A stretch of 64,000 nt of DNA from Pasteurella canis (GCF_900454865.1 NZ_UGTV01000015.1:1924001-1988000); one strand, 5' to 3'; shown: positions 36,293 through 48,934, counted from the stretch's first letter. Notes: generated by a model from the sequence alone, not told the origin. Program-made: numbers and translations.

Positions 36293-37912
36293 CTATTTCT
36301 TGTCTATTTTTTCTTCAATTTTAACCACTTGCAAGCGTTCTACTTCTACATCATTGTGTAACAGTTCGACGTTTGGCATGACTTTGTTGGCTTTGGCGGA
36401 AAGGTCTTTGAAACGTTCAACTTTGCCGACTAAGCCTTGCTGACCAACTAGAGCCGTCACGGTGTTGTTATAGTGCGAACTTACAGTGGAAAGTGTGTTG
36501 CCGAGCTTGCTAAGACGTTCCGCAACGACGCAAATTTGATTGTAAATTTCTCCAGCACGAGCACTGATTTCTTTCGCTTCTGCATTGCCACGTTCGATAC
36601 GCCATAAGTTTGCCACTGTGCGTAAAATTGGCATTAAAGTGGTGTGCGACACTAGAATCACATTTTTCTCATAGCCATAATTAAATAGGCTCGGATCCAT
36701 TTTCATGGCTTCGATATAGGCAGGCTCAACTGCAATAAACATCAGTACAAAATTCGGGCTACGCATTCCAATCAAGTTGCTGTAATCTTTGCGCGAAAGA
36801 TCATCAATGTGATTTTTAATCGCTTTGATATGTTCACGTAGTTTGCTCTGACGCAGTATTTCGTCATCAGAATTGACCGCACTTTCATAGGCTACCAACG
36901 ACATTTTGCTGTCGATAATCAAATGTTTGTTATCTGGTAAATTCAAAATGAAATCAGGGTAATTGTGTTTGCCTTCGCTGTCTTTAAAATGCGCTTGTGC
37001 TTCGTAATGTTCGCCTTCAATCAAGCCCGCTAATTGTAACGCACGTTCTAATTGCACCTCACCCCAATTACCTAAGGTTTTCTTTTCACCTTTTAGCGCA
37101 GAAGCCAGATTATCCGCCTGCTGCGACATATTTAAGCCAATATCCAATACTTTTTTGATTTCCGCTTCTAAACCCGCATTGCCTTTTACTGACTCAGAAT
37201 GAATTTCATTCACGCGTTTTTGAAAACCCTCAATTTGCTCACGAAATGGCTTGAGCAAACTGTCCAATGCGGTTTGATTGCTTTGGCTAAAGCTACGGCT
37301 TTTTTCTTCTAAAATACGGTTGGCGAGATTTTGAAATTCTGTGCTTAGTTGTTGCTTACTTTGCTCAATATTTTGTTGTTGCTCGGCAAAGTTTTTTTCT
37401 TTTTCCGCCAGTGTGGTTTTTAGCTCGGTAAATTCTTGTGACAGTGCGGTCAATTTTTCCACTAATTCACGATTCTCTTGCTCTTTGCGATAGAAATTGC
37501 TTTGGCTATGTTCAAGTTGTTTTTCTAAACTTTCCGCTTGCGCAGAAGCAATGCCAAAGCGTTCTTTAAGTGCGGTGATTTTTTCTGAAATTTCATTATG
37601 ACGTGCTTGTTCTTCATCAAGTTCTTTTTGCAAATAACCTAACTTTTCATCACGTTCAATCAAACGTACTTGCAACCCTTCCGCATTAGTTTGATATTTC
37701 ACCACTGCTTGTTCAAGTTGGCTTTTGGTTTGTTGCAATGCTTCAAATTTGCTTAATAATTGATTGAAATCTTCGATGGTTTTATTGAGATCTTGTTGCA
37801 ATTCTTGGCTGTCACGTTTACGACGCGCGCTGATAAACAATAAAATGACACAACAAAAAGTCAGTGCACCAATAATCAGTAGGGATTGTGATGCGGTCAG
37901 TTCAAATAGCAT
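36293..37912 (-). CDS. rmuC: RmuC-family DNA recombination protein
   Basis: 539 residues: one N-terminal membrane helix (LLIIGALTFCCVILLFISA, residues about 10-28), a long coiled coil (roughly 30-210, rich in E, Q, K, L), then the RmuC nuclease-like domain (GNWGEVQLERALQLAGL ... DFILNLPDNKHLIIDSKMSLVAYE, a PD-(D/E)xK-like core). E. coli rmuC limits inversions at short inverted repeats. Encoded alone, upstream of and in the same direction as thi genes, divergent from maf. Confidence 0.93.
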   Translation of the reverse strand: MLFELTASQSLLIIGALTFCCVILLFISARRKRDSQELQQDLNKTIEDFNQLLSKFEALQQTKSQLEQAVVKYQTNAEGLQVRLIERDEKLGYLQKELDEEQARHNEISEKITALKERFGIASAQAESLEKQLEHSQSNFYRKEQENRELVEKLTALSQEFTELKTTLAEKEKNFAEQQQNIEQSKQQLSTEFQNLANRILEEKSRSFSQSNQTALDSLLKPFREQIEGFQKRVNEIHSESVKGNAGLEAEIKKVLDIGLNMSQQADNLASALKGEKKTLGNWGEVQLERALQLAGLIEGEHYEAQAHFKDSEGKHNYPDFILNLPDNKHLIIDSKMSLVAYESAVNSDDEILRQSKLREHIKAIKNHIDDLSRKDYSNLIGMRSPNFVLMFIAVEPAYIEAMKMDPSLFNYGYEKNVILVSHTTLMPILRTVANLWRIERGNAEAKEISARAGEIYNQICVVAERLSKLGNTLSTVSSHYNNTVTALVGQQGLVGKVERFKDLSAKANKVMPNVELLHNDVEVERLQVVKIEEKIDKK

Positions 37913-38010
37913 AAAGTCTTTCCATAAGTTTAACGAAGAATTAAAGTATAAAGGAAAGTGGCGGATTTATCCTAACAGGTTATAATCTTTTTTATTTATC
38001 AGGTTGGTTT

Positions 38011-38613
38011 ATGTCTCATTCCCAATTTTACCTTGCCTCAAGTAGCCCACGTCGTGCACAGATTTTGCAAAATCTCGGCTTTAAATTTGACGTGTTTTGC
38101 TGCGATATTGATGAAACGCCGCTACCGAATGAAAAGGGCGCGGATTATGTATTGCGTATGGCGATTGAGAAAAATCACGCTGCACGCCAAAAGTGGCAAC
38201 AGGAAAAACTTGCGAAAAATGTACCGCACTTGCCCTTTCTTTCTGCGGATACCTCAGTGATTTTAGATGATAACATTTTAGGCAAGCCACAAAATGAAAC
38301 TGATGCAGCACAGATGTTGCGTGCGTTGTCAGGCAGAGCACATCAAGTGATTACGGCGATTTGTGTTGCGAATGATCAGCAAATGAAAACAGCAGTGCAA
38401 ATCAGCAAAGTTCACTTCAAACCCTTAACGGAGAAAGAAATTCAAAGCTATATTGCAACAGGCGAACCGATGGATAAAGCAGGTGCTTATGGGATTCAGC
38501 AATTAGGCGGTGCGTTTATTGAGCATATTGACGGCAGTTTTACGGGTGTAATGGGGTTGCCAGTGTTTGAAAGCGTGGCATTATTGAAGGCGTTTGGGGT
38601 AGAATTGTTTTAA
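38011..38613 (+). CDS. maf: Maf-family nucleotide pyrophosphatase (YhdE type)
   Basis: 200 residues. Maf motifs: LASSSPRRAQIL at the N-terminus, DIDETPLPNE, the catalytic Asp in LSADTSVILDD, GKPQNETDAAQML, GEPMDKAGAYGIQ and SFTGVMGLP. The YhdE subgroup hydrolyses dTTP, UTP and modified pyrimidine triphosphates, and is closer to this than YceF. Divergent from rmuC; yrdD follows after 18 bases. Confidence 0.92.
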   Translation: MSHSQFYLASSSPRRAQILQNLGFKFDVFCCDIDETPLPNEKGADYVLRMAIEKNHAARQKWQQEKLAKNVPHLPFLSADTSVILDDNILGKPQNETDAAQMLRALSGRAHQVITAICVANDQQMKTAVQISKVHFKPLTEKEIQSYIATGEPMDKAGAYGIQQLGGAFIEHIDGSFTGVMGLPVFESVALLKAFGVELF

Positions 38614-38631
38614 TTTAACTGAGGAGCACCA

Positions 38632-39183
38632 ATGAGCGAACGCCTTTTTCAACATACAAAACAAGAAGAACATTGCCCTGTTTGCAACGCTTTATTGCAA
38701 GTCAAACAAGGTAAAAAAGGCTTGTTTTTAGGTTGTAGCGCGTACCCTGCTTGTGATTATTTAAGACCTTTACAATCACATTCTGAAAGCAAAATTCTGA
38801 AAGTGTTAGAACAGCAATGTCCAGAATGTCAGCATCCATTGGTATTAAAACAAGGACATTTTGGTATGTTTATTGGCTGCAGCAATTACCCAGAATGTCA
38901 TTTTGTAGTCCATGATGAACCAGAGGAGCAGGTGCAAGAAACGGTTCCTTGTCCTGAATGCCAAAAAGGCGAATTGGTGGCACGTCGTGGGCGTCAAGGC
39001 AAAGTGTTTTATGGTTGTAATCGCTATCCTCAATGTAAATTTACGTTACCTAGTAAGCCGTATTTAGTGGCTTGTCCTGCGTGTGAAAGCCCAGTTTGTA
39101 CATTGAAAAAAGAAACGGAAACTCACCGCACTTTTCAATGTGTGAACAAAAGCTGTCGCCATATTTTTGACTCGGAAATTTAA
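38632..39183 (+). CDS. yrdD: Topoisomerase-type C4 zinc-finger protein
   Basis: 183 residues made of four zinc-finger units: CPVCNALL...[18 protein letters not shown]...[18 protein letters not shown]...[10 protein letters not shown] and CPACESPV...CVNKSCRH. The first three are of the topoisomerase I C-terminal type; presumably binds DNA or RNA. There is no topoisomerase domain. The order yrdD-tsaC-aroE is as in E. coli. Starts after GAGGAG, ends five bases before tsaC. Confidence 0.92.
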   Translation: MSERLFQHTKQEEHCPVCNALLQVKQGKKGLFLGCSAYPACDYLRPLQSHSESKILKVLEQQCPECQHPLVLKQGHFGMFIGCSNYPECHFVVHDEPEEQVQETVPCPECQKGELVARRGRQGKVFYGCNRYPQCKFTLPSKPYLVACPACESPVCTLKKETETHRTFQCVNKSCRHIFDSEI

Positions 39184-39188
39184 TTTTA

Positions 39189-39740
39189 ATGAATATTGAA
39201 CAAATCGTTGCACAACTTAAACAAAATGACGTTGTGGCTTATCCCACAGAAGCTGTATTTGGTTTAGGTTGTAACCCAAATAGCGAAAGTGCGGTGCAAA
39301 AATTATTAGTGCTGAAACAACGTCCAATTGAGAAAGGGCTGATTTTGGTTGCGCCTCATTTAGACTTTTTATTGCCCTTTATTGAGACCGCAAATTTTGA
39401 TGGGCAACACTGGCAACGCTTGCAGATACAATATGATAGCCCAATCACTTGGGTCGTGCCCGCAAAAAGTAGTACGCCAAAATTTTTAACTGGACAATTC
39501 GACAGCATTGCGGTGCGTTTATGTCAGCACGATGGGGTGAAGCAACTCTGTGAGCAAGCGGGTTTTGCGTTAACCTCAACTAGTGCCAATCTCACCACTT
39601 TGCCACCTTGCCGTAGCGCACAAGAAGTGCGAGCGCAATTTGGTGAGGATTTTCCTGTGTTAGATTTACCCGTTGGCAGTGCGACGAATCCGTCTGAAAT
39701 CCGCGATCTTTTTACTCATCAACTCTTTAGGCAAGGTTAA
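39189..39740 (+). CDS. tsaC: Threonylcarbamoyl-AMP synthase
   Basis: Makes threonylcarbamoyl-AMP from threonine, bicarbonate and ATP, the first step of the t6A37 tRNA modification. 183 residues, YrdC fold: [40 protein letters not shown] and [10 protein letters not shown] are the family blocks. Between yrdD (5 bases) and aroE (3 bases), so one operon. Confidence 0.95.
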   Translation: MNIEQIVAQLKQNDVVAYPTEAVFGLGCNPNSESAVQKLLVLKQRPIEKGLILVAPHLDFLLPFIETANFDGQHWQRLQIQYDSPITWVVPAKSSTPKFLTGQFDSIAVRLCQHDGVKQLCEQAGFALTSTSANLTTLPPCRSAQEVRAQFGEDFPVLDLPVGSATNPSEIRDLFTHQLFRQG

Positions 39741-40553
<813 letters not shown>

Positions 40554-40562
40554 AACAAAGAT

Positions 40563-40596
40563 AAAAAATACTGCATTTAATGTGCAGTATTTTTTT
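40563..40596. terminator. Bidirectional terminator, aroE / lsrK
   Basis: AAATACTGCA (40566-40575) pairs with TGCAGTATTT (40583-40592); flanked by A and T runs on both sides, so it works on both strands. Confidence 0.92.
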
Positions 40597-40612
40597 ATCT
40601 AAATCGTTCAGT

Positions 40613-42181
40613 TTATAAACCTGGTGCTTTCCATAGTGAAGTTGTTAATCCACTATCGACCAGTTGTAATTGTTTAGCATAAACATCTGCCCATTTTGCC
40701 TTATGAGCTTTATAGAGTTCATGATTGTCTAAATTTGGCTGATGTTGCCGCTCAAATTTGACTAATTTTTTCCCTGCCTCACTTAATGATGGGTAAATAC
40801 CCACGCCAACACCAGCCGCAATCGCACAACCGAGCGCGGTTGCTTCTTTTACCACTGGAATATTGACTACAAGCCCTGTTACATCAGATAGGATTTGGCT
40901 CCACAGTTTACCTTTGGCACCGCCACCAGCAAAAACAATCGATGTAAGTTTAACGCCAGAGAATTTTTCTACTTGATCAAGATTGCATGAAGAAACGATT
41001 GCGGCATTTTCTTCTAAGGCGCGGAAGAGGACAGGCTTATTACATTTTTCAGGATCAATAGATAAGTTGATAAAAGAGGGAGCAGCGTGGTACCAAGATT
41101 TAAAATGCATTGCATCTGAGAAAATTGGAATTACGCCATTAGCACCCGCGGGCACGCGTTCTGCCATTTGTTCTAATAAAGTATAAGCATCTGTACCTAG
41201 GCGTTCAGCTAACAATTTTTCTTCTGCACAAAAGGCATCTCTAAACCAGCGCATAGTTAAGCCAGTAAAAAAGCTGATTGATTCTGCCTGTACTAATGGG
41301 GCAATGACATGTGGGTTGATACGCACATTCATTTCAGGATCAGTTACTGCTTTTGGTAAATTGACCACTTGTTGCCAGAATGTACCGCCAATCACTGCGG
41401 CTTGTGAAGGTTCTGTGATCCCTAAGCCAATACAACCTAGTTGTACATCGCCACCGCCTACTACAACAGGTGTACCTGCTTTTAACCCCGTTTGCTGGGC
41501 GACAAGTGCGGTCACTTTTCCTAAAATTTCACCTGTTTCTTTTACTGGTGTGAGGATATCTGAATTTAACCCAGCCATATCTAGGAGTTCAGGTGACCAT
41601 TGACGTGTTTTTAAATTCAGCATGCCAGTTGTGCCTGCATTAGACGGTTCAACAGCCAATTCACCACTTAGCATGAAGCCAAGCCAATCGCTGATCATTG
41701 TCATTGCTTTAGTTTGGCGGTAAATATCACTGCGGTGATGGGCTAACCAAAGTAAGCGAGGGACGGCACTTAAGGCAAGTGTTTGACCTGAAATGGTATA
41801 AAGCTGTTGTTCAAACGTATAGTTATACAGCGTTTTTAATTCATTAACTTCTTCTGTTGCACGTGCATCGACATTACCACAAGCCCAAATTGGCTCTTTA
41901 TTTTCGTTATATAACACTATGCCTTCACGCATTGAGCAAGTAGAAATAGCAGCAATGTGTTCTGCTGGAATTTGCGATTTTTGTAATGCTTGTCGGATGC
42001 AATCACAAGCTAATTGCCAGTTGTTGTTTAAATCAAATTCCATCGACCCAGGGATGTTTGGATCAGAAAGGTGAGTCCATTCGCGTTGGGCAGCAACGAT
42101 TTGATTTCCTTCGAGATCAAAAATCACTGCTCGTACACTACCCGTGCCCGCATCAAGTGCCATAAGATATTGATTGCTCAT
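40613..42181 (-). CDS. lsrK: Autoinducer-2 kinase
   Basis: 522 residues, FGGY kinase (E. coli LsrK 530). It phosphorylates imported AI-2 (DPD) to phospho-DPD, the inducer of the lsr operon. ATP/phosphate site [28 protein letters not shown] and [20 protein letters not shown] in the two lobes. It lies 45 bases downstream of lsrR in an lsrR-lsrK unit divergent from lsrACDBFG, as in E. coli. Confidence 0.95.
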   Translation of the reverse strand: MSNQYLMALDAGTGSVRAVIFDLEGNQIVAAQREWTHLSDPNIPGSMEFDLNNNWQLACDCIRQALQKSQIPAEHIAAISTCSMREGIVLYNENKEPIWACGNVDARATEEVNELKTLYNYTFEQQLYTISGQTLALSAVPRLLWLAHHRSDIYRQTKAMTMISDWLGFMLSGELAVEPSNAGTTGMLNLKTRQWSPELLDMAGLNSDILTPVKETGEILGKVTALVAQQTGLKAGTPVVVGGGDVQLGCIGLGITEPSQAAVIGGTFWQQVVNLPKAVTDPEMNVRINPHVIAPLVQAESISFFTGLTMRWFRDAFCAEEKLLAERLGTDAYTLLEQMAERVPAGANGVIPIFSDAMHFKSWYHAAPSFINLSIDPEKCNKPVLFRALEENAAIVSSCNLDQVEKFSGVKLTSIVFAGGGAKGKLWSQILSDVTGLVVNIPVVKEATALGCAIAAGVGVGIYPSLSEAGKKLVKFERQHQPNLDNHELYKAHKAKWADVYAKQLQLVDSGLTTSLWKAPGL

Positions 42182-42226
42182 TGTATTCTCCTTTAAGTGA
42201 AGGAAGGAAAATGAGCTCTAACCGCA

Positions 42227-43195
42227 TTAGACTAACGCCGCTAATATCATCCGAGCCGTTTTTTCTTCCGTTACTAATGAATTAATATGTTGTCCATAAA
42301 GTGCGCTTAAGATGGCTTCTACTTTATCTTCTCCACCTGCAATACCAATAACATGAGGAATTTTTTTCAAATTATCGAGAGAAACACTGATCAGTTCTTC
42401 ATGTAGCGGCATATCAGGTTGGAGAGATCCGTCTTTTTGCATGAAATAACCGAGAATGTCACCAACGGCACCTTGTTCGCGAATTAAATGTTGCTTTTCT
42501 TCAGTAATGTAGCCTGTGCGTAATAAGGTGGCTTGTCCCTTTTGTCGAGTCGCGCCAATACCAACAATAGCAGCATCTGCATTGCAAGCCGCAAGCATAA
42601 TGTCCCTGACGCAAGCTTCACGTTTAAACAATTTTGCAGCCTCAATTGAGGAGGCACGCAATGGAGCTGGAATAATACTGACAGAACAAGAACCATCAAG
42701 CTGTCCAATCCCCTTCATATAAGCACCCACTCCACCAGATAAAGTAATGAGTTTGATATTATTATGCGTAATAAACTCATTACTGTGCTTGATGGTTTGC
42801 ATAATGGTTTCACCAAAACCAATTGCTAGTAGCTGATTAGGTTTGAGCATTGACATCAACATCTGTGCTGCACCGACACCTAATCGTTGATTAATTTCAT
42901 TTTTTTCTAATGCGGGCAAAATACGAATATGTTTAAGTTGAAAGCGTTCTTTCAGCGCCTCTTCTAACTCAAGACAACCTGTAAAACGAGAGTTAATTTG
43001 TACTTTTATAATGCCTTGTTGGCGTCCTTTTTCTAACAAACGTGATACTTTTAAACGTGGCAACCCTAATTTTTCACCAATTTCACCTTGTGTTAAGTTA
43101 TCGTGATAATAGAACCAAGCAATACGCGCTAATAATTCTTCTTCTGTCATGACTTGGGTAACATCACTGTTATGATCAAATTTATTCTCATTCAT
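42227..43195 (-). CDS. lsrR: lsr operon repressor (SorC/DeoR-like)
   Basis: 322 residues: helix-turn-helix near residues 35-55 ([20 protein letters not shown]) and a sugar-phosphate-binding SorC domain ([33 protein letters not shown]). LsrR represses both lsr transcription units until phospho-AI-2 binds. Divergent from lsrA across a 251-base region with CRP boxes and a candidate operator. Confidence 0.94.
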   Translation of the reverse strand: MNENKFDHNSDVTQVMTEEELLARIAWFYYHDNLTQGEIGEKLGLPRLKVSRLLEKGRQQGIIKVQINSRFTGCLELEEALKERFQLKHIRILPALEKNEINQRLGVGAAQMLMSMLKPNQLLAIGFGETIMQTIKHSNEFITHNNIKLITLSGGVGAYMKGIGQLDGSCSVSIIPAPLRASSIEAAKLFKREACVRDIMLAACNADAAIVGIGATRQKGQATLLRTGYITEEKQHLIREQGAVGDILGYFMQKDGSLQPDMPLHEELISVSLDNLKKIPHVIGIAGGEDKVEAILSALYGQHINSLVTEEKTARMILAALV

Positions 43196-43275
43196 AGTCG
43201 TTCTCTAAATTGTCTAAGGCATTATTCATTTGTTTAATTTTATTATCAACTGTTCATTTTAGTTTTTTGTTTAAT

Positions 43276-43291
43276 TGTGAAGAAGATCACT
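43276..43291. promoter_or_regulatory. CRP site in the lsrR-lsrA intergenic region
   Basis: TGTGA-AGAAGA-TCACT, 9 of 10 conserved CRP positions. About 80 bases from lsrR and 170 from lsrA. lsr operons are cAMP-CRP dependent in enterobacteria and Aggregatibacter. Confidence 0.75.
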
Positions 43292-43345
43292 TTTTTCTAA
43301 TAAATGAACTATTTTGTTTATTTTAACACAAGTTTTAATCTATTT

Positions 43346-43361
43346 TTGTGATCTTGATCGC
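43346..43361. promoter_or_regulatory. Second CRP-like site upstream of lsrA
   Basis: TGTGA-TCTTGA-TCGCG: good left half, weaker right half. About 90 bases before lsrA, a suitable distance for activating the lsrA promoter. Confidence 0.5.
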
Positions 43362-43393
43362 GGAAATATTGTGAATGAAAGATTAATATAATT

Positions 43394-43423
43394 AACAAAT
43401 GATAAATTAAAAAATCATTTGTT
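43394..43423. promoter_or_regulatory. Perfect inverted repeat before lsrA, candidate LsrR operator
   Basis: AACAAATGAT (43394-43403) and ATCATTTGTT (43414-43423), 10-base arms with a 10-base spacer, ending seven bases before the lsrA ribosome site. A related CATTTGTTT occurs close to lsrR at 43227-43235. It could be an operator or an RNA hairpin in the leader. Confidence 0.5.
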
Positions 43424-43446
43424 CAATTTTGAGGAAGAGATTAACT

Positions 43447-44964
43447 ATGCAATCTGACAATTTAGAGCACACATGTTTATTAGATGCGCGTAATATCAGT
43501 AAATCTTTCTCTGGGGTTGAAGTACTGAAAGCAATTGATTTCTCATTGTATGCAGGCGAAGTCCATGCCCTTTTAGGCGGAAATGGTGCAGGTAAATCCA
43601 CATTGATGAAAATCATTGCGGGTATTCAGCCTCAGGATAGTGGTGAATTGATTATTAAAGGCAAACATCAAACAGGTCTATCACCCAATAAAGCACATCA
43701 ACTGGGCATTTATCTTGTCCCTCAAGAGCCGTTGTTATTTCCAAATTTGACAGTAAAAGAAAATATTTTATTTGGTTTAACACAGGGGATTGAAAATGAA
43801 CAAAAACTTACTGCACTTTTAAGTGAGCTCAATTCCCATTTAAAACTGGATATGCAAGCAGGATTACTTGAGGTTGCTGATCAACAGATTGTTGAGATTA
43901 TGCGTGGCTTGATGCGTAATGCAGATATTTTAATTTTAGACGAACCTACCGCCTCTCTTACACCTGCAGAAACAGATAATTTTTTCAAAAAAATTCACTC
44001 TTTACAGACAAAAGGAGTGGGGATTGTTTTTATTTCGCATAAGTTACCCGAAGTTTGGCAAATTTCACAGCGTATCAGTGTGATGCGTGATGGTTATATT
44101 GCGTTAGCAGGTAAAACAGAAAATCTTAATCGTGATGAAGTGATTAGTGCTATTACACCCAAAGCCAAATCCACACAGTTATCTGATTCACAGAAATTAT
44201 GGTTAGAGCTACCAGGTCATAATCGAGTGAAATCGACAGAAAAACCGATTTTAACGCTAAAAAATTTGACAGGTGAAGGCTTTAAAGACGTTTCTTTGCA
44301 AATTTACCCTGGTGAGATTTTAGGTTTGGCGGGTGTGGTTGGTGCTGGTCGTACTGAACTTGCCGAAACAATTTATGGGTTACGCCAAAAAAAATGTGGT
44401 GAGATTTTATTTGATGATCAAGAAATTAGCCAAATGAGTATTAAAGAGCGCTTGCAGCAGGGGATTGTCTATTTACCTGAAGATCGACAAGCATCTGGCT
44501 TATATTTAGATGCTCCTTTGACATGGAATGCCTGTGGATTGACTTATAACAATATGGGCTTTTGGATTAATAGTGCAAAAGAAAGTGCGATTTTAGAACG
44601 CTATCATCGTGCAATTGGTATTAAATTTAGTGATGAGCAACAAGCTGCCCGAACGCTATCGGGAGGTAATCAACAAAAAGTATTGATTGCAAAATGTTTA
44701 GAAGCGAATCCAGCGTTACTCATTGTAGATGAACCAACTCGTGGTGTAGATGTTGGTGCTCGGGCAGATATTTATCAGCTAATTCAGAGTGTTGCAAAAC
44801 AAAATGTTGCAGTGCTGTTTATTTCTTCTGATTTAGAAGAAATCGAGAAAATGTCTCAGCGTGTGTTAGTGATGCATGATGGGCATGTAAGCGATTCACT
44901 AGTGGGTGAGGCAATTAATACAAATAACATTATGAATATGGCATTTGGCGGCACAAGCGTATAA
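43447..44964 (+). CDS. lsrA: AI-2 ABC importer ATPase, two ABC domains
   Basis: 505 residues from ATG 43447, preceded by GAGGAAGAG; a TTG-led reading from 43429 would translate the ribosome site itself. Domain 1: Walker [10 protein letters not shown], Walker [12 protein letters not shown], signature region [11 protein letters not shown] (degenerate). Domain 2: [10 protein letters not shown] (degenerate Walker A), [25 protein letters not shown]. Powers import of autoinducer-2 with LsrC, LsrD and LsrB. First gene of the lsr operon. Confidence 0.95.
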   Translation: MQSDNLEHTCLLDARNISKSFSGVEVLKAIDFSLYAGEVHALLGGNGAGKSTLMKIIAGIQPQDSGELIIKGKHQTGLSPNKAHQLGIYLVPQEPLLFPNLTVKENILFGLTQGIENEQKLTALLSELNSHLKLDMQAGLLEVADQQIVEIMRGLMRNADILILDEPTASLTPAETDNFFKKIHSLQTKGVGIVFISHKLPEVWQISQRISVMRDGYIALAGKTENLNRDEVISAITPKAKSTQLSDSQKLWLELPGHNRVKSTEKPILTLKNLTGEGFKDVSLQIYPGEILGLAGVVGAGRTELAETIYGLRQKKCGEILFDDQEISQMSIKERLQQGIVYLPEDRQASGLYLDAPLTWNACGLTYNNMGFWINSAKESAILERYHRAIGIKFSDEQQAARTLSGGNQQKVLIAKCLEANPALLIVDEPTRGVDVGARADIYQLIQSVAKQNVAVLFISSDLEEIEKMSQRVLVMHDGHVSDSLVGEAINTNNIMNMAFGGTSV

Positions 44965-44976
44965 GGAGAGCAATAC

Positions 44977-45969
44977 ATGTGGAAATTTATACAAGATAAC
45001 CGTGAACTGACGATTGTATTTGCGATTGCTCTGCTTTTTTTGTTATTAGGATTTGGTGGAAATGGCTTTCATATACAAACATTAGCCATGATTTTTAACT
45101 CTGCACAAATTGTTATTTTATTAGCCATTGGTGCAACTTTCGTGATTTTAACCCGAAATATTGATGTATCAGTAGGATCAACAATGGGATTGTGTGCTGT
45201 CATTGCAGGCAGTTTATTAAACGCAGGTTTTGGTGCAAGTGCTTTTATCATTACATTATGTTGTGGTTTTTTGGCAGGGTGCTTCAATGGTGTACTTGTC
45301 ACATTATTACGTATCCCAGCCATTGTTGCGACCTTAGGTACATTAGGTTTATACAAAGGCATTATGTTGCTGATTACTGGGGGGAAATGGATTGAGGGGT
45401 TACCGCAAGATCTTAAAACGCTTTCATCACCAGCATTTTTAGGTATTTCACCGATTGGTTGGCTTCTATTGGGGTTGATTGGGTTGACTTATTTTTTCTT
45501 AACTAAAATCAAACAAGGGCGTGATTTTTATGCTGTTGGAGATAACTTGCAAGGTGCATTACAACTGGGGGTACGCGTAGATCGTGTTCGTATCGCTGCA
45601 TTTGCTATTAATGGTACGATGGCAGCCTTAGCGGGTATTGTGTTTGCATCACAAATTGGTTTTGTACCAAATTCAACAGGTAATGGCTTAGAAATGAAAG
45701 CAATTGCGGCTTGTGTATTAGGTGGTATTAGCTTGCTTGGTGGCGCAGGGAATATTATTGGTGCAGTGCTTGGCGCTTATTTTTTGATTCAGATTGACTC
45801 TATTTTAGTGTTATTAAAAGTCCCAGCTTATTGGAATAACTTTGTAGCAGGTTTGGTCTTACTCATCGTGTTAGTTTTTGATGGACGGATACGTGTGATG
45901 ATTAGCAAAAATATCAAGCTACAACGTTATGCTCGTTTCTTAAAAGATGATGCAAATACAATGAAATAA
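44977..45969 (+). CDS. lsrC: AI-2 ABC importer permease
   Basis: 330 residues with about nine or ten membrane helices, BPD_transp_2 family. The periplasmic/cytoplasmic motifs [17 protein letters not shown] and [24 protein letters not shown] match LsrC. Forms a heterodimer with LsrD. 12 bases after lsrA, 12 before lsrD. Confidence 0.94.
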   Translation: MWKFIQDNRELTIVFAIALLFLLLGFGGNGFHIQTLAMIFNSAQIVILLAIGATFVILTRNIDVSVGSTMGLCAVIAGSLLNAGFGASAFIITLCCGFLAGCFNGVLVTLLRIPAIVATLGTLGLYKGIMLLITGGKWIEGLPQDLKTLSSPAFLGISPIGWLLLGLIGLTYFFLTKIKQGRDFYAVGDNLQGALQLGVRVDRVRIAAFAINGTMAALAGIVFASQIGFVPNSTGNGLEMKAIAACVLGGISLLGGAGNIIGAVLGAYFLIQIDSILVLLKVPAYWNNFVAGLVLLIVLVFDGRIRVMISKNIKLQRYARFLKDDANTMK

Positions 45970-45981
45970 GGAGAAAGAAGG

Positions 45982-46983
45982 ATGCTTAATGTAAAGAAAT
46001 ACAGTTGGGAAATAGCCTTATTTTGTTTAGTTATCATTGAAATTTTAGGTTTTGGTCTGTTCAATCCTCGCATGTTGGATTTAAACGTCTTGCTTTACAG
46101 CACTAGTGATTTTATTTATATCGGCATGTTAGCCCTCCCTTTAACAATGATCATTGTTTCTGGTGGTATGGATATATCTTTTGGTTCGACAGTTGGGCTG
46201 TGTGCGATTTTATTGGGGGTTTTATTTAAGGCAGATGTCCCCTTGATGTTAGCGATTTCACTCACTTTTGTCGCGGGGATTGTATGTGGTGTGATTAATG
46301 CCAGTTTAATTCTGTACACCAAAGTCAATCCATTAGTGATTACTTTAGGGACGATGTATCTTTTTGGTGGTGGTGCGTTGCTATTGTCGGGGTTTGCGGG
46401 TGCAACAGGCTATGAAGGTATTGGTGGTTTTCCTGAAAGTTTATTAGAGTTTGCGAATCAAACTTTGTTTGGTATTCCAACACCGATTATTTACTTTTTA
46501 ATCATGACAGTCGTGTTTTGGTTATTGATGCATAGAACTACTGTTGGTCGGAGCATTTTCTTAATTGGTCAAAGTGAGCGTACTTCGCGCTATAGTGCAG
46601 TGCCTATTAACCGTACGCTTTATATTATTTATGCCGCGATTGGTATTATCGCAGCGTTTGTTGCGATTCTTTTAGTGTCTTATTTCGGCTCAGCCCGTTC
46701 TGATCTTGGCAGTTCTTTATTAATGCCTGTCTTGACGGCAGTTGTACTGGGTGGCGCCAATATTTATGGTGGCTCAGGTTCTATTATTGGCACAGCAATT
46801 GCTGCACTTCTGATTGGATATTTGCAACAAGGTCTGCAAATGGTCGGTGTTTCAAATGAAATATCCAGTGCATTATCAGGTGCGTTACTTATTATCGTTT
46901 TAATCGGGAAATCGATTAGTTTGCACTACAGTGCCATTGTGCAATGGATTCATCGAAAAACGAGAAGTGAGTCAAATCATTAA
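45982..46983 (+). CDS. lsrD: AI-2 ABC importer permease
   Basis: 333 residues, paralogue of LsrC with the same helix plan: [42 protein letters not shown]. Starts after AGGAGAAAG; ends 31 bases before lsrB. Partner of LsrC in the membrane channel. Confidence 0.94.
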   Translation: MLNVKKYSWEIALFCLVIIEILGFGLFNPRMLDLNVLLYSTSDFIYIGMLALPLTMIIVSGGMDISFGSTVGLCAILLGVLFKADVPLMLAISLTFVAGIVCGVINASLILYTKVNPLVITLGTMYLFGGGALLLSGFAGATGYEGIGGFPESLLEFANQTLFGIPTPIIYFLIMTVVFWLLMHRTTVGRSIFLIGQSERTSRYSAVPINRTLYIIYAAIGIIAAFVAILLVSYFGSARSDLGSSLLMPVLTAVVLGGANIYGGSGSIIGTAIAALLIGYLQQGLQMVGVSNEISSALSGALLIIVLIGKSISLHYSAIVQWIHRKTRSESNH

Positions 46984-47014
46984 TGTTCAGATCCAAAATG
47001 AAGGAGAATTAATT

Positions 47015-48031
47015 ATGAAAAATCAATTAAAAGCTACCGCACTTGCTATTGCTGTTGGGCTATCAACGTTAGCAACAGCACAAGCAGCTGATCGTATTGC
47101 TTTCATTCCGAAGTTAGTAGGTGTTGGATTTTTCACCAGTGGTGGACAAGGTGCAACTGAAATGGGTAAAACATTAGGTGTAGATGTGACTTATGATGGT
47201 CCAACAGAGCCAAGTGTGTCTAACCAAGTACAATTAATTAATAACTTTGTTAACCAAGGTTATAACGCAATTGTTGTTTCAGCCGTCTCACCAGATGGTT
47301 TGTGTTCTACTTTACAACGTGCGATGAAACGTGGTGTGAAAGTCTTGACTTGGGATTCTGATACAAAACCTGAATGTCGTAGTCATTATATTAATCAGGG
47401 TACACCAGAACAATTAGGCTCAATGTTAGTAGAAATGGCGTCTAGCCAAATTAGCAAACCAAAAGCGAAAGTAGCGTTCTTCTACTCAAGCCCAACGGTA
47501 ACCGACCAAAACCAATGGGTTAAAGAAGCGAAAGCTAAAATTGCAAAAGATCACCCAGAATGGGAGATTGTTACTACTCAGTTTGGTTATAACGATGCGA
47601 TTAAATCTTTACAAACAGCAGAAGGTATTTTAAAAGCCTACCCAGATCTTGATGCAATTATTGCGCCAGATGCTAATGCCTTACCTGCGGCAGCACAAGC
47701 AGCAGAAAATTTGAAAGTGAATAATGTTGTTATCGTTGGGTTCAGTACACCGAATGTGATGCGTCCATATGTGAAACGTGGCACAGTGAAACAATTCGGA
47801 TTATGGGATGTTGTACAACAAGGTAAAATTTCAATTGCTGTTGCAAATGATTTATTAAAAGGTAAAGCATTAAATGTTGGTGATAAAGTAGATGTACAAG
47901 GTATTGGTACAGTAGAAGTATCGCCAAACAAAGTTCAAGGTTATGAATATGAAGCAAAAGGTAATGGAATCATTTTATTACCAGAGCGTGTCGTGTTCAC
48001 AAAAGAGAATATTGATAACTACAATTTCTAA
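47015..48031 (+). CDS. lsrB: AI-2 periplasmic binding protein
   Basis: 338 residues from ATG 47015 (after AAGGAG) with a signal peptide ([20 protein letters not shown], cleaved at about AQA-AD). Type I periplasmic binding fold: [21 protein letters not shown] (contains the conserved Lys and Phe of LsrB binding sites), [17 protein letters not shown] with the Asp pair, and [13 protein letters not shown]. These residues fit binding of the tetrahydroxyfuran form of AI-2. An uptake sequence falls in the signal-peptide codons. Confidence 0.95.
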   Translation: MKNQLKATALAIAVGLSTLATAQAADRIAFIPKLVGVGFFTSGGQGATEMGKTLGVDVTYDGPTEPSVSNQVQLINNFVNQGYNAIVVSAVSPDGLCSTLQRAMKRGVKVLTWDSDTKPECRSHYINQGTPEQLGSMLVEMASSQISKPKAKVAFFYSSPTVTDQNQWVKEAKAKIAKDHPEWEIVTTQFGYNDAIKSLQTAEGILKAYPDLDAIIAPDANALPAAAQAAENLKVNNVVIVGFSTPNVMRPYVKRGTVKQFGLWDVVQQGKISIAVANDLLKGKALNVGDKVDVQGIGTVEVSPNKVQGYEYEAKGNGIILLPERVVFTKENIDNYNF

Positions 48032-48045
48032 TTGAGGAGAAGTAA

Positions 48046-48924
48046 ATGGCAGATTTAGATGATATCAAAGACGGTAAAGATTTTGGTTTAGATCGACCGC
48101 AACAGCATAAAGCCTTTTATTTAAAAGGATCAGGCGCACTTGATTGGGGAATGCAATCTCGTTTAGCGGATATTTTTAATCCGAAAACAGGCAAAACAAT
48201 CATGCTAGCTTTTGACCATGGTTATTTCCAAGGACCTACTACAGGCTTAGAGCGTATTGATTTACATATTGCGCCATTATTTGAATATACTGATGTATTA
48301 ATGTGTACACGAGGTATTTTGCGTAGTGTTGTGCCACCTGAAACACGTAAACCTGTTGTGTTAAGAGCTTCTGGTGCAAACTCGATCTTAACTGAGTTAT
48401 CGAATGAAGCAGTTGCAGTTTCTGTCGAAGATGCATTACGTCTAAATGTCTCTGCAATGGCGGCACAGGTCTATATCGGTTCAGACTATGAGCATCAATC
48501 GATTAAAAATATTATTCAATTGGTGGACCAAGGAACACGTTATGGTATGCCAACGATGGCTGTGACAGGTGTCGGTAAAGATATGGCTCGTGACCAACGA
48601 TATTTCTCACTGGCGACACGTATTGCAGCAGAAATGGGAGCTCATATTATTAAAACTTATTATGTGGATAAAGGTTTTGAGCGTATTACGGCAGGTTGTC
48701 CAGTTCCAATCGTCATTGCTGGTGGTAAGAAATTACCAGAACGCGATGCGTTAGAAATGTGCTATCAAGCGATTGATCAAGGTGCATTAGGAGTGGATAT
48801 GGGACGTAATATTTTTCAATCTGATGCGCCAATTGCCATGTTAAAAGCAGTACATGCAGTGGTACATGGTGGTGAAACCGCAGAAAAAGCATATCAACTT
48901 TATCTTGATGAGAAAAATAGCTAG
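48046..48924 (+). CDS. lsrF: Phospho-AI-2 thiolase
   Basis: 292 residues, class I aldolase-like TIM barrel. It transfers the acetyl group of P-HPD to CoA, giving dihydroxyacetone phosphate and acetyl-CoA. The Schiff-base Lys is likely in [30 protein letters not shown] is the other hallmark. Follows lsrB by 14 bases; a hairpin separates it from lsrG. Confidence 0.94.
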   Translation: MADLDDIKDGKDFGLDRPQQHKAFYLKGSGALDWGMQSRLADIFNPKTGKTIMLAFDHGYFQGPTTGLERIDLHIAPLFEYTDVLMCTRGILRSVVPPETRKPVVLRASGANSILTELSNEAVAVSVEDALRLNVSAMAAQVYIGSDYEHQSIKNIIQLVDQGTRYGMPTMAVTGVGKDMARDQRYFSLATRIAAEMGAHIIKTYYVDKGFERITAGCPVPIVIAGGKKLPERDALEMCYQAIDQGALGVDMGRNIFQSDAPIAMLKAVHAVVHGGETAEKAYQLYLDEKNS

Positions 48925-48934
48925 TTCATAAAAT

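Noticed and set aside
40613..42181. Xylulose or glycerol kinase instead of LsrK
   Set aside because: FGGY kinases look alike, but adjacency to lsrR and the full lsr operon with matching length favours LsrK.
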